Notes under the pieces: generated by a model
Told to the model about the DNA's origin: nothing
Databases searched by the model: none
What the model saw: only the letters and a program-made list of their open reading frames with translations
Assembly: GCA_035772735.1 (NCBI GenBank)
Contig: JASDFA010000007.1
Span: 85,893,501 to 85,957,500 of the forward strand
DNA from: Datura wrightii
Lineage: Eukaryota; Streptophyta; Magnoliopsida; Solanales; Solanaceae
Direction of reading: 5' to 3'
Length of the DNA: 64,000 nucleotides
Shown here: one piece after another, positions 22,218 to 33,839 of the stretch
Layout: each line of letters begins with the position of its first letter
Position numbering within the stretch: the stretch's first letter is position 1
Program-made: the position numbers and the translations under genes

Positions 22218-22473
22218 GCCTACTCAGGCGGCAGGTATGTCCGTATTATTGCTTATGCAGTACCTTATAGTTGTATGTGTGTGAATGAGAAAGATTAATA
22301 CTTAGTTATCTAGTGGATCTTAAAATATTGTGTGCAGTACCTGTATTGGACTTTTCTGCATTTCAGGTTTTTGCTATAGTCCATATTACAGGGGAAACTC
22401 TGCCGAAATTTTTCCAGAAAATAAGTTAAGTAGTCCTCTAGATAATAGTGTACATTCGAGGACGAATGTTCTT

Positions 22474-22486
22474 AAGGGGGGGAGAA
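22474..22486 (+). other. Element D polypurine tract
   Basis: AAGGGGGGGAGAA directly before the 3' LTR, the plus-strand primer. It is preceded by CATTCGAGGACGAATG, a near-palindrome also found in C (31265-31280), F (62647) and B (9901). Confidence 0.85.
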
Positions 22487-22607
22487 TTTTATACCCCGTA
22501 GGATTCCCGGCACCCAGATGACCTATTCGCACGTTGGTTAAGCATATTTGAAGGCCATACGTGCTAGAGAAAGGCCCGGGAAAAGATCGGACGAGAAACC
22601 TATCGAA

Positions 22608-22647
22608 CCATCGCGGAAGGAGCCGAGGCAGAGCCCCTCCGCGATGG
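22608..22647. repeat. Hairpin 1 in D-family LTR promoter
   Basis: Perfect 10-bp arms CCATCGCGGA (22608-22617) and TCCGCGATGG (22638-22647) with a 20-base loop. The LTR at 63567 has a one-base-bulged version. Confidence 0.9.
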
Positions 22648-22650
22648 CAG

Positions 22651-22692
22651 CGTGTCACGGAGGTGAGGCCTCCGCGTTGGCTCCGTGACACG
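22651..22692. repeat. Hairpin 2 in D-family LTR promoter
   Basis: Perfect 11-bp arms CGTGTCACGGA (22651-22661) and TCCGTGACACG (22682-22692), with a 20-base loop. It lies 21 bases upstream of TATATAAAG. It is also intact at 63731-63772. D's 5' LTR retains only the right arm. Confidence 0.92.
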
Positions 22693-25027
22693 TTGGCATT
22701 GTCCAGGCCCAAGTATATAAAGCCCCACTTCGGTTTATTTTAGAATTAAATCATATAAACTTCAGAAAACAGAGAGCAAACGCAGGAGAAGGAAAAAGGG
22801 ACGAAGTAGTAATATAATTTTCGTCCGATTACGCTGCAAAACATTGTCCAAACTCAAATTAACCTCAGCTACCGAGGTATTTAGCAGTAGAGAGCATTCC
22901 TACGGATTTAGTTTCGTGAAATACGGCCGACGAATCGTCGAGCCACCGAGCTAAGGTAAGTGGAATTGCTCTAAATTAGTGTCTATGTGTTCCTAGCTGC
23001 GAAGTGAATATTTCTCCCTTCTGGACCGCTGAAAAATAGCGAGTTTTCGACCGTCTTTCGATAAGCCTAAGTTTAGGCTATAAACTATATCGAAAGCGAC
23101 GTTGCTCTTTGCAATAACGCTGTATTTAGTATTGATTGGCACATTTATCAATGCAGTTGGGAGAAAATAGTTGAAATACTGGCCGAGCCTCGTCCGACAG
23201 ACGGATAGGTCGAGGATAAGGTATGTAAAGCTAGTTTCCTCGGCAAGTTAGTAATCTTGGTACAGTACAGTAATTTAAAGGCCAGTAGAATATTCAGAAG
23301 CCATGTATGATGTTTATTATGAATGATGGTACGATACTAGAAACATTATGTTATGATCAGCACGAGACTTGCTAGCCCAATATAGATCCTAATACAAGTG
23401 TTAGAATCTGCGCAGTATGCTCAGTATGTGATGTGACACAAAATGTTAGGATATCATTGTATTCTGTTGAAACCCAGTAAAGCAATGTAATATCTGTAAG
23501 ACATCTCAGAAATAGAATGATAAGTTAAAGTGAAGCTAGAAAGCATATTAGAACTAGTAAATCATGTTACTATAGAAACTCAGTATACAGCATAGTTTCA
23601 ACAGAAAGACTATATCATGTCCAGCATCAGACCCAGTGTAGTCTGGCAGAAGACTATATTTATACATATATATATTTACCAGCCTCAGCATGTATTAAGT
23701 ACGTACACATTACCATTACTAGTTCAGCACACAGTAGACACAGATAGTATTACTAGTTGAGACCGTTGTATTGTTTGGGGTTGGATTACCTAGCGTCCAT
23801 GACCGCCCCAGGGTTGATAGCTGTATCGACTCGTCCGCCAGAGGACGAGGATACGTCGCTCTACGGAGTGGCATGCCGTCCCACAGGGGACGAAGATGGG
23901 ATGCCAATTTTCCCCATATTATGCCTTGGTCGGCTTTTACACACCCCTGTCAAGCGGATACGCCCGGGTGTTGATTCAGGAGTCCTCCGGACTCAGATGC
24001 AGTTATAGTCAGGGGATCAACGAGCCCAAGTGCATACCCAGGGAACCGGCAGGATGCTTACAGGGTTATAGGAGATGGGATGACTGGGGTAGGGGTGTAG
24101 ATTCTGTGCTGGTTGTACCTCCCGGCTTATGGGGGCCGGGTAAGGTTTGTATGTGTGCTATGTTATGTTATGACATGTTATGCCGTGTTACAGTAGATAC
24201 GAGTAGATCGATGGTAGAACGATAAATTCTTAGGTATGACTCCTATTCCTTCCAGTATAATTAAGAGAAGGTATGACTTACATTATCAGACAGTTAATCT
24301 ATTCCTTCCTACTTCAGTTTTATCAGTTACATTGTTGTTTTCATATTTTGTTTTCAGTTATTGCTTTACATACTCAGTACCAGCGTACTGACGCCCGGTG
24401 GGGCGCTGTATTACTTGCCTGCAGGTACTCATAGACGAGCAGGCGATACCACGTGATTCCTGTCAGCGATCGAGTATTCAGCTCCTGTCATCCGTAGACT
24501 GAATTCCAGAGGTGTACTTCATTTTCTTTGTTGTATAGTACGGGTAGGTCGGGGCCCTGTCCTGATCATTTCTATTGCTATTCCTAGAGGCTTGCAGTCT
24601 GTATATGTTCCCTTTGGTCAGATGAGCCGGTCGTGTGAGGTCGTGCAGTTGTTAGCTGTTAGTACTTCTATTTCTTTCATGTTGGCCGTGTGGGGCCATA
24701 GCTTGACAGTAGTGGTGACCTTGCCGGTCACGTAGCTTTCTAATATTCTATGATTAAGTTGCAGATAACTAGATAGCATGGTGGCCTTGTCGGCCTGCAT
24801 AGGTTCCCCTATATTGACATGTTTCTGGTCAGTTGTTAGTACAGGTACAGGAGGCTATAGGCCAACGGGCCGGGGGCTGTGTTTACAGCCGTTGTATAGC
24901 CCTTTGTTTCCAGAAATGTGAATTAGAGCCAGCCAGGCACCAGATGTGCCCAGGCTTAGCAGTCCAGCAGTTCAGGTCCTAGTAGGGCACCAGGTGCCAG
25001 TCATACCCCCCAAGGCGGGGTGTGACA

Positions 25028-26641
25028 GTTATGGCTACGGATTAGCCATTCAGACAGATAGTATCTTGGCTACAGATTAGCCATACAGTTAAACAGAGAT
25101 TTCAGAGTCAGTATAATCAGTAAAGAATTAGTTCAGTATAGAAATAGATCAGAATAAGAAGTTAGATTTCAGATGGTCTTTTCAGTTATACATGCTTGCT
25201 ATTTCTATGTGCTATTTGTTTGTTGAGACTGGTTGTGGCATGTGGGCTCCCTTTAGCATCCCCACCACCCCTGGGTTATAGCTGTGTCGATACCAGATTC
25301 AGATACCGCCACCAGCTGGGCGATGTCGTCCGCCTAGAGGACGATGATGGCCGACCACCATGATAATACGGTCCAAACCACCCTGCTTGCAGGGGTAGTT
25401 CAGTTTACTCTGCGCAGAGCCAGTCCACCCTGTTTACAGGGGCAGATCACTCTGTGTGCGCTTGTGGCCAGGGGCAGTTTCAGATACAGATTTTTATAAA
25501 ATTACCCTGTTGCGTGCTTGCACCCAGGGGCAGTTTTTATTACACACCCCGTGTGCACTTGCGCCCAGAGGCAGGAGTCTTTGGACTCAGACACAGTTTA
25601 TTGTCAGAGGCCAAGGCCTGAGCTACGTACCCAAGGGGGCCGGTAGGAGGAGCTCACAGTTATCAGATGAGTGGAGTGACTTATTTTTGGTTGGTTTAGA
25701 CCCGGGTAGGGGTATATAGATTGTTTGCTTGCTTGGCGCCATCCAGCTTATGGGGGTTGGTATTGGCTATTACTTGCTACCTGTATATCTATTTATGTGC
25801 TATATACTAGCTACTAGACAGCAGGCTGTCGCGTCTACAGGTACGCCTCTGCCTTATCAGTACAGAAAGCTTGATTCAGTTTATATCAGCTTCTTCAGAT
25901 TCAGCTGTCTCCTGCTATACAGAAATGCTAGTTATGCTCTCTATATTCAATCGTTATCAGTTGTATTATTTCAGTTGCTTTGCATGCTCAGTACCTGTGG
26001 TACTGACGCCCGGTGGGGCACTGCATTACTTGCCTGCAGGTACTCATAGACGAGGAGGCGATCCCTCGTGATTCCAGCCAGCTATTGAGTATTCAGCTCC
26101 TGTCATCCGGAGTCTGATTTCCAGAGGTGTAGTTCTTTTCCTTTTTGTACAGTACGGGTAGGTCGGGGCCCTGTCCCGATCATTTCTATTGTTATTCCTA
26201 GAGGCTTGCAGTCTGTATATATTTCCCTGTGGTCAGTTGAGCCAGTCATGTGGGGCCATGCAGTTTGTTATAGTTAATTAGTATTTTCAGTTCCTGTTGG
26301 CCGTGTGTGGCCATAATCAGTCAGTAGTGGTGACCTTGCCGGTCACGTAATCATTTAGCATGTTATATTTGAGTTATAGAGAATTAGACAGCATGGTGGC
26401 CTTGTCGGCCCGCATAGGTTCCCTTAACAGTAGTATGTTTCTAGTTAGCTGTTTTTCAGGTACAGGTGGCTATAGGCCTGTTGGCCGGAGGCTGTGTTTA
26501 CAGCCGTTATATAGCCCTTTGTTTCCAGGAATTTGAGTTAGAGCCGGCCAGGCACCGGATGTACTTCGGCTCACCAGATAACAGTCTAGGTCCTACTAGG
26601 GCACCAGGTGCCAGTCATACCCCCTAGGGCGGGGCGTGACA
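25028..26641 (+). mobile_element. Element C 5' LTR, second part
   Basis: Continues C's 5' LTR after D, starting with the duplicated GTTAT, and ends GGGGCGTGACA at 26641. It is nearly identical to 32226-33839. It contains a hairpin-rich repeat array (25379-25575) and the R/U5-type block GGTAGGTCGGGGCCCTGTCC near 26155, which recurs in D and, more diverged, in E-family LTRs. The ORFs 25456-25719 and 25729-26049 lie in this LTR and recur in the 3' LTR; no protein family is recognisable. Confidence 0.9.
25379..25575. repeat. Array of short stem-loop units in C LTR
   Basis: Five degenerate units about 35-60 bases apart, each pairing a CCCTG-type arm with a CAGGGG-type arm (for example CCCTGCTTGCAGGGG at 25381), plus the perfect palindrome CTCTGCGCAGAG at 25408-25419. 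The same array is at 32580-32775 in the 3' LTR. Confidence 0.75.
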
Positions 26642-26645
26642 AACT

Positions 26646-26655
26646 TGGTATCAGC
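26646..26655 (+). other. Element C primer-binding site, damaged
   Basis: TGGTATCAGC: the AG of the usual TGGTATCAGAGC is missing, so only nine bases would pair with tRNA-iMet without a bulge. The position after the LTR end is normal. Confidence 0.8.
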
Positions 26656-28146
26656 AGGTCGTGTCCCAGGGATTATGCAAGCCGTGCTAAGTAGAATCTT
26701 GTCTATGGATGTGTTGTGCACCACATACTATAGGTAGGAGGCTGCGAGGCATGATAGGATGGTTACCCTTCCTTCTCAGTCAGTCGTGCTTTAGAACGGT
26801 ATAGTATAGGGTTGAGTCCTTAAAAACTTACCGTATTCTTTGATTACAGATACAAAGGCATATTAGCATTACCTTATCACAGGCAGAAGATCAGATATAG
26901 CAATAGAAGAGTGCATCAGCTAGTTACATGATAACTACAGCAGCAGGAGGAGGTACCAGAGACCTCCCAGCGTGATACCTTTATCGGTACTATTCCCAAT
27001 ATACGTTGATAACGTCAGAATAGGAAGTCAGAAGTATAATGTACATACGAGTTGACTTATTTATTAGATATATAAAATCTGGTTAAGATATCAGACAATA
27101 TCAGACTATCAAATAAGTGGAAAAAAAAGAGAGGAAAATGCAGGGTTCCCATATCCGTCTTTTCAGATGTAGTACAGTTCCATGTCTTCTTATTATAGCA
27201 ATAAGAAAAGGGTATTCTCACCTCTTGACCTGATTCATCTTAAAGACTATATTCCGTAAGGGGCATAAGACTTGAGGTGAGGTTGCCAAATCAAGCAGTA
27301 AGTGTTAGAAAGTATAAAGAGCCCCTATGATTACGTGAGTAGTGCAGACCCTTATGATAATAAGCCAATAGAGAAAGTAAGACTGTTACCTTACCCGAAG
27401 CAGGGGTAAAAGACTTGTCAGTAATGAATGCCTAGTAATAGTCAAATTTGAGTCAGAAAAAGGCCAAGTCCGCCATATACGCTAATAGACAGTAAGATAT
27501 ACCTGCAAGATTATAGATATGATTCAGTTGTGATATCGAAAGGGTTAGAGGTCATGTGAATCAGATAGGTCTGACTACAAGTCAGGGGAAGTATGAACTG
27601 ATACTTGACCAGAAATCTTATTAACAATGAAAAGCAGGTACCTTGAACCCCAGAGTTCAGCTTAAGCAAGATGAGGGGAAGAAGCAGGAATGTCAGATTT
27701 TGTGGGGAAATTAGGATTACCCCCGGATTGATAGAATATCGTATTAAGGATTAAGCCTCGGGCTGACGGTAAGATTGCGGTTCAGAATACCGCAGTATGT
27801 CCGCTTATGGAGAAGTTACGAAATTACCGATACAGCAATTCTAATCTAGTGTGGCCTAGAGATAAGGCCCAGCAGACAGTCATGGGCTCTCAATATAATG
27901 CCAAGTAAGGCTATAAGGCTCGGGTGTGGACCCACATTGTAAGAGTGGCAGAATGCCAATAGCAGGCCATGATCAAGAAATATGTTGTTACATCTAGAAT
28001 GGAATGAAAGTCTAAGGAAATGATAAGTCAGGACAGGAGATATTATTAGGCCGTAGAAGTGGTGTATCATGTACGGTATGAGACTCAGCAAAGCATGTTA
28101 GAGATTATGTATCGCCAAAGAATTCAGTACGTATTGTACGTAGCTA

Positions 28147-28193
<47 letters not shown>

Positions 28194-29365
28194 TAGATAT
28201 ACTGTGAGTAGCTTCCTATAGGGGTCACAATCACAGATGCTGATTAGTACTAGAAAGCATGTACAAATTGCATTGCAGGACCCCCTTGCCAAAAAAAAAA
28301 GAAGAAAGAAAAGAAGAAAAGAAAGGAGAAAGGAAAAGGAGAAGAGAAAGGGCAGGTTAAGTGTGAATTACGTATGAAGTCATAGAAACTATCCCAGTTC
28401 TCAGTTATTAAGTTAATAGACTTATGTGTTGTTGCCAGATCTAGGCTCTAGAAGCTTACCAGAGTTAATGGCCTAAATCAGATGGCTAGATGATAAGACC
28501 ACAGTTAGACGGTCTAACGACTAGCTGGCGCTTGTATTAGCAGGGAAGCATCCCTAAAAATCAACAGCATTATTGCATATGCCAGAACCATAATTTTTCC
28601 AGTATGTTAAGTGGTCGTACATCATTTTCCCAACCTTTTAGCTAAGAGTCGACCTTAGTCAACCTAGAAATTATTACGTGGAACACCCCGCAAGTTAGCC
28701 AGCCGTCTGAATCAGACAAGCCCGTGGGCACCCCAAGAAAGGTGTCCACATCAGTAGTCAGTGACAGACTAGTACTTCAGCTGGTTCTTGTAAGGTATTC
28801 AGATACAAAGCCCTAGTAGAAGGCCAGTATTTACAGAATAGCTCATAAGACCGAGAATTCCGCAGAATAGCAGTATAAATCCAAGTGGATACACACAAGG
28901 TGTAAGAAAGTGATAGTACCCTGCTAGCACAGTGTTTATTAAGACCAGGAGATCAGTAGACTCCCCGTGAAGATCCAGAGATTGATCGCCTGGGAGTAAG
29001 TTTGATTAAGCCCAGCCTTACAGTGGTTCAAGCAAAATAACAAAGCAATTAGATGCCCACAAGTCTGCAGTTATGCATGAACTATAGGTACTCAAGTAGA
29101 ACATTTAGAGCATTGTTAGACTACTGCCACATTCGGGTCATTCAACCCGACTATTCAGTTATTTAAGGTTATGCAGCCAGATCATTAGAGGTCATGATCA
29201 ATATCAGGATCCTCTGATCAGATAAAGGCACAAGGTGCGCAGACGGTCGTTCAGGTTATCCCAGCAACAAGTAGCCTTAGCATGTGGCCGGAAGGCCAGA
29301 TAAGCTCTAGCTACGCCTGTAAACTACCTGTCGATCTCTTCGGCAAGACAAGCCAGTATGACCGT
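26656..29365 (+). mobile_element. Element C internal region without recognisable gag-protease-RT
   Basis: About 2.7 kb collinear with 17353-20145 of D, including the ATGATAGGATGGTTACCCTT block at 26750-26770, (AT)n at 28150-28186 and a polypurine run at 28289-28352. No retroelement protein motif is visible in it. The segment equal to D's 20147-20588 (RT tail and RNase H) is absent, so C has lost about 440 bases more than D. Confidence 0.7.
28150..28186. repeat. (AT)n microsatellite in element C
   Basis: About 18 TA units, at the same internal position as in element D. Confidence 0.92.
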
Positions 29366-30560
29366 CAATTATATGTTGAGCTCTCTAAGTATGAAAATGT
29401 TATATCAATCAAGAAGAGGTAATGGAGCAATAAACGCTCTTAGCTATAGATCTATTAGGAGTGTGGCGTATGTGCAACCCGAGCAACGGGAGTTGGTCAG
29501 GGAGATACATCAATTGGTCAATTTAGCCGTTCGTGTGATAGAAATGAAGGACAACAGAGCGGTAATCCAGAACACCGCCGTGTCATCCTTAGTTGTGGAG
29601 GTAAGAGAACGGCAATATGCAGATCCTGACCTGGTCTAGCTTAAGGACAGAATCCTTCAAGGGAAGCTCCAGATTCACAAACAACAGAGGATGGAGTGCT
29701 GCGTTGTAAAGACCGTCTATGTGTTCCAGATGTTTCAGGCCTCCGCCATCAGATAATGAACGAGATGCACTGCGCCAGCAACTATTTTCTCCACCCTGGC
29801 GCGACAAAAAAAAATGTACCATGATATCAAAGAAAACTACTGGTGGCTAGATAAGAAAAAAAAGAAATTGCTAAATTTGTAGCCGGATGTCCTAACTGCC
29901 AGCAGGTGAAAGCAGAACATCAGAAACCAGGCGGTTTGATTCAAGACATAGTTGTGCTTCTCTGGAAATAGGAAGCAGTAAATATGGATTTTGTGGCAGG
30001 ATTACCCCGTACTAGATACAGACATGACTCTATATGGGTAATAATTGACAGATTGACTAAATCAGCTCATTTCCTGTCAGTAAGAACTACTTTCTCGGCC
30101 GAAGAGTTCGCAGAGTTGTATATCCAAGAGGTAGTCAGATTGCACGGAGTGCCAGTATCCATTATTTCAGACAGAGGAGCGCAGTTCACGGCTAGGTTTT
30201 GGCAATCATTTTAGAAGGGATTGGGAACGCAGATTAATCTGAGCATAGCTTTCCACCCTCAGACAGACGGACAGGCTGAGCACACTATTTAGACGCTCAA
30301 GGATATGCTGCGAGCGTGTGTGCTAGACTTCGGTGGTAGCTGGGTTGAACATTTGCCCTAACTAAGTTTGCTTATAATAATAGCTATCACTCGGCTATTC
30401 AGATGGCACCTTTTGAGTCTTAATACGGGCGAAAGTACAGATCACCGGTTGGCTGGTTTAAAATAGAGGAATCAGCGATAATTCGGCCACACATTGTTCA
30501 GCAGTCAGAAGAGAAAGTAAAGCTTGTCAGAGAACGCCTATTGACTGCACAGAGTCGCAA
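29366..30560 (+). pseudogene. Element C RNase H end and integrase
   Basis: Starts near the last residues of RNase H and the linker (29440-29639: VQPEQRELVREIHQLVNLAV, DNRAVIQN, SSLVVEV). The HHCC region at 29700-29910 is frame-shifted (a run of A at 29808-29815 and another at 29863-29870), with PNCQQVK still readable. Core: MDFVAGLPRTR (Asp 29987-29989), VSIISDRGAQFTARFW (Asp 30170-30172), stop TAG at 30212, TDGQAEHT (Glu 30278-30280), again exactly 35 residues between the second Asp and Glu in one frame. A further stop occurs near 30290. The domain order and spacing match element D. Confidence 0.84.
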
Positions 30561-31102
30561 GAAAGCGTATGCAGATGTACGGCGCAGAGACCTGGAATTT
30601 GAGGTGAACGACTGGGTATTCTTAAAAAGCATCATTGATGAAAGGGGTGATGAGATTCGGCAAGAAAGATAAGCTCAGTCCAAGATTTGTTGGGCCCTAT
30701 CAGATTCATCGAAGGATAGGCCGAGTAGCATATGAGTTGAACTTGCCTCTAGGGCTAGAATCTGTTCATCCCATCTTTCACGTGTCTATGCTGGGGAAAT
30801 GCATAGGAGACCCATCCAGAGCAGTCCCAGTCCAGGATATCCAGGTTACCGAAGAGCTGGCCTATGAAGAGGTTCCAGTAGCCATCCTAGACAGGCAGGT
30901 TCGTAGATTGAGAACTAAGGATATTGCATCTATTAAGGTATTGTGGCGTAACAGGAACCGAGAGGAGATGACGTGGGAAGTTGAAGAAGATATGAAAGCT
31001 AGATATCCTCACCTATTCCAGGCCTTGTTAGAAGACAGGCATGTCCGTATTATTGCTTATGTAGTACCTTATGGTTGTGTATGTATAAATGAGAAAGATT
31101 GA
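30561..31102 (+). pseudogene. Element C integrase C-terminus with chromodomain-like tail
   Basis: Open segment 30635-31102 (155 residues): KDKLSPRFVGPYQIHRR, GRVAYELNLPLGLESVHP, FHVSMLGKCIGDPSRAVP, VAILDRQVRRLRTKDI, KVLWRNRNREEMTWEVEEDM, ARYPHLFQALLEDRH, and about 30 further residues. It is longer than D's tail because the stop after PHLF is gone. The aromatic and acidic residues expected of a Tekay-type chromodomain are present. The methionine at 30635 is probably internal, since upstream sequence (DLEFEVNDWVFL) continues the same protein in another frame. Confidence 0.8.
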
Positions 31103-31285
31103 TGTTTAGTTATCGAATGAATTTTATAGTATAGTGTGGAGTACCTGTATTGGACTTTTCTGTGTTTCAGGATTTTGGGATAGTCCAGATTACAGGGGAA
31201 ACTCTGCCGAAATTTTCCAAAGAACAAGTTAAGCTAGATGAGTAGTCCTCTATATAGCAGCTTACATTCGAGGACGAATGTTCTT

Positions 31286-31297
31286 AAGGGGGGAGAA
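31286..31297 (+). other. Element C polypurine tract
   Basis: AAGGGGGGAGAA, directly before the 3' LTR; intact. Confidence 0.88.
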
Positions 31298-33839
31298 TGT
31301 TACACCCCGTAAATTTCCGGCATATAGATGGCCTATTCGTGTGTTGGTTAAGAGTATTTAAAAGCCATACATGCTAGAAAAAGGCCCGGAGAAAGATCGG
31401 ACAAGCGCCAAGTCGGCGCGTCGCAAGGCAAAATGCGACTTATAAGTCCCTATTATATAAGCCCTCCACTTCGGATAATTTTCATAACTTTCCAGAAAGG
31501 ACGCGAGAGAAACAGAGGGAACGTAAGGTATTTGATAATTTCCTTTTGATTGCGCCGTCAAACGCGGTCCAAACTCCAATCAACCTTAGGTACCGAGGTA
31601 TTTAGCAGTAGGGAGCATTCCTACGGATTTTGTTTCATGAAATACGGCTGACGAATCATCGAGCTACCGAGCTAAGGTAAGTAGAATTGCTCCAAACTAG
31701 TGTCTATGTGCTCCTAGCTGTGAAGTGAGTACTTCTCCCTTCGGGACTTCTGAAAAATAGCGAGTTTTTGACCGTCTTTCGATAAGCCTAAGTTTAGGCT
31801 ATAGTTATATCGAAAGTGATGTTGTTCTTTAGAATAAAGCTATATTTAGTATTAATTAGCATATACATGAATGCAGTTGGGAGAAATAGCTGGAGTATTG
31901 ACCGAGCCTCGTCCGACAGACGGATAACTCGAGGTTAAGGTATGTAAAGCTAGTTCCTTCGGCAAGTTAGTAGTTTTAGCCTTGTATGGTACAATAAACT
32001 CCGTAGCAGAATTCCCGGAGTTGAATGTTAAGTATTGTGCAAGTTCAGTAAACCTAGTTCGCGTCGTGATATCATATTCAGTCTGAGAGTTAGAAAAGCA
32101 TGTTCCCAAGGGCAAGTTAGTATTTCAGATTCAGTATAGCCTATTATGTGAATAGCAAGCATGTTGTAGAATAAAAAGGAACAGATTTCCATAATAAAAG
32201 TCAGTAAAGAAAGATCAGATAGACAGACAGTTATGGCTACGGATTAGCCATTCAGACAGATAGTATCTAGGCTACAGATTAGCCATACAGTTAAACAGAG
32301 ATTTCAGAGTCAGTATAATCAGTAAAGAATCACTTCAGTATAGAAATAGATCAGAATAAGAAGTTAGATTTCAGATAGTCTTTTCAGTTATACATGCTTG
32401 CTATTTCTATGTGCTATTTGTTTGTTGAGACTTGTTGTGGCATGTGGGCACCTTTAGCATCCCCACCGCCCCTGGGTTATAGCTGTGTCGATACCAGATT
32501 CAGATACCGCCACCAGCTGGGCGATGCCATCCGCCTAGAGGACGATGATGGCCGACCACCATGATAATACGGTCCAAACCACCCTGCTTGCAGGGGTAGT
32601 TCAGTTTACTCTGCGTAGAGACAGTCCACCCTGTTTACAGGGGCAGATCACTCTGTGTGCGCTTGTGGCCGGGGGCAGTTTCAGATACAGATTTTTATAA
32701 AATTACCCTGTTGCGTGCTTGCACCCAGGGGTAGTTTTTATTACACACCCTGTGTGCACTTGCGCCCAGAGGCAGGAGTCTTTGGACTCAGACACAGTTT
32801 ATTGTCAAAGGCCAAGGCCTGAGCTACGTACCCAAGGGAGCCGGTAGGAGGAGCTCACAGTTATCAGATGAGTGGAGTGACTTATTTTTGGTTGGTTTAG
32901 ACCCGGGTAGGGGTATATAGATTGTTTGCTTGCTTGGCGCCATCCGGCTTATGGGGGTTGGTATTGGCTATTGCTTGCTACCTGTATATCTATTTATGTG
33001 CTATATACTAGCTACTAGACAGCAGGCCATCGCGTCTACAGGTACGCCTCTGCCTTATCAGTACAGAAAGCTTGATTCAGTTTATATCAGCTTCTTCAGA
33101 TTCAGCTGTCTCCTGCTATACAGAAATGCTAGTTATGCTCTCTATATTCAATCGTTATCAGTTGTATTATTTCAGTTGCTTTGCATGCTCAGTACCTGTG
33201 GTACTGATGCCCGGTGGGGCGCCGCATTACTTGCCTGCAGGTACTCATAGACGAGGAGGCGATCCCTCGTGATTCCAGCCAGCTATTGAGTATTCAGCTC
33301 CTGTCATCCGGAGTCTGATTTCCAAAGGTGTAGTTCTTTCCTTTTTGTACAGTACGGGTAGGTCGGGGTCCTGTCCCGATCATTTCTATTGTTATTCCTA
33401 GAGGCTTGCAGTCTGTATATATTTCCCTGTGGTCAGTTGAGCCAGTTGTGGGGCCGTGCAGTTTGTTATAGTTAATTAGTATTTTCAGTTCCTGTTGGCC
33501 GTGTGTGGCCATAATCAGTCAGTAGTGGTGACCTTGCCGGTCACGTAATCATTTAGCATGTTATTGTTGAGTTACAGAGAATTAGACAGTATGGTGGCCT
33601 TGTCGGCCCGCATAGGTTTCCTTAACAGTAGTATGTTTCTGGTTAGCTATTTTTCGGGTACAAGTGGCTATAGGCCTGTTGGTCGGAGGCTGTGTTTACA
33701 GCCGTTATATAGCCCTTTGTTTCCAGGAATTTGAGTTAGAGCCGGCCAGGCACCGGATGTACTTTGGCTCACCAGATAACAGTCTAGGTCCTACTAGGGC
33801 ACCAGGTGCCAGTCATACCCCCCAGGGCGGGGCGTGATA
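31298..33839 (+). mobile_element. Element C 3' LTR
   Basis: 2542 bp, TGTTACACCCCG to GGGGCGTGATA (final CA mutated to TA). Nearly identical to the split 5' LTR, which suggests a recent insertion. TATATAAG is at 31454. GAAGC follows at 33840, closing the duplication. The ORFs 31852-32115, 32930-33250 and 33294-33512 are LTR shadows, repeated in the 5' LTR. Confidence 0.92.

Larger units (their letters stand above)
22487..25027 (+). mobile_element. Element D 3' LTR
   Basis: 2541 bp, from TTTTATACCCCG (TG start mutated to TT) to GGGTGTGACA. It keeps two consecutive inverted repeats that the 5' LTR has lost (see separate entries) and the TATA box at 22714. It is followed by GTTAT, closing D's target duplication. 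The ORFs inside (23757-24225 and others) are LTR shadows. Confidence 0.92.

Noticed and set aside
22386..22743. Opposed ORFs on both strands across the start of D's 3' LTR, recurring at 63544-63898
   Set aside because: The hairpin arms and CG-rich sequence keep several frames open at once; coding would have to span LTR and internal DNA.
25456..26071. ORFs in C's 5' LTR with a hydrophobic stretch that could look like a membrane protein
   Set aside because: The same ORFs occur in the 3' LTR (32930-33272); they are LTR sequence with pyrimidine-rich composition and no recognised family.
30635..31102. 155-residue ORF in C as an independent functional chromodomain gene
   Set aside because: It is the natural C-terminus of the integrase; the first Met is internal to the family protein and no separate promoter is seen.
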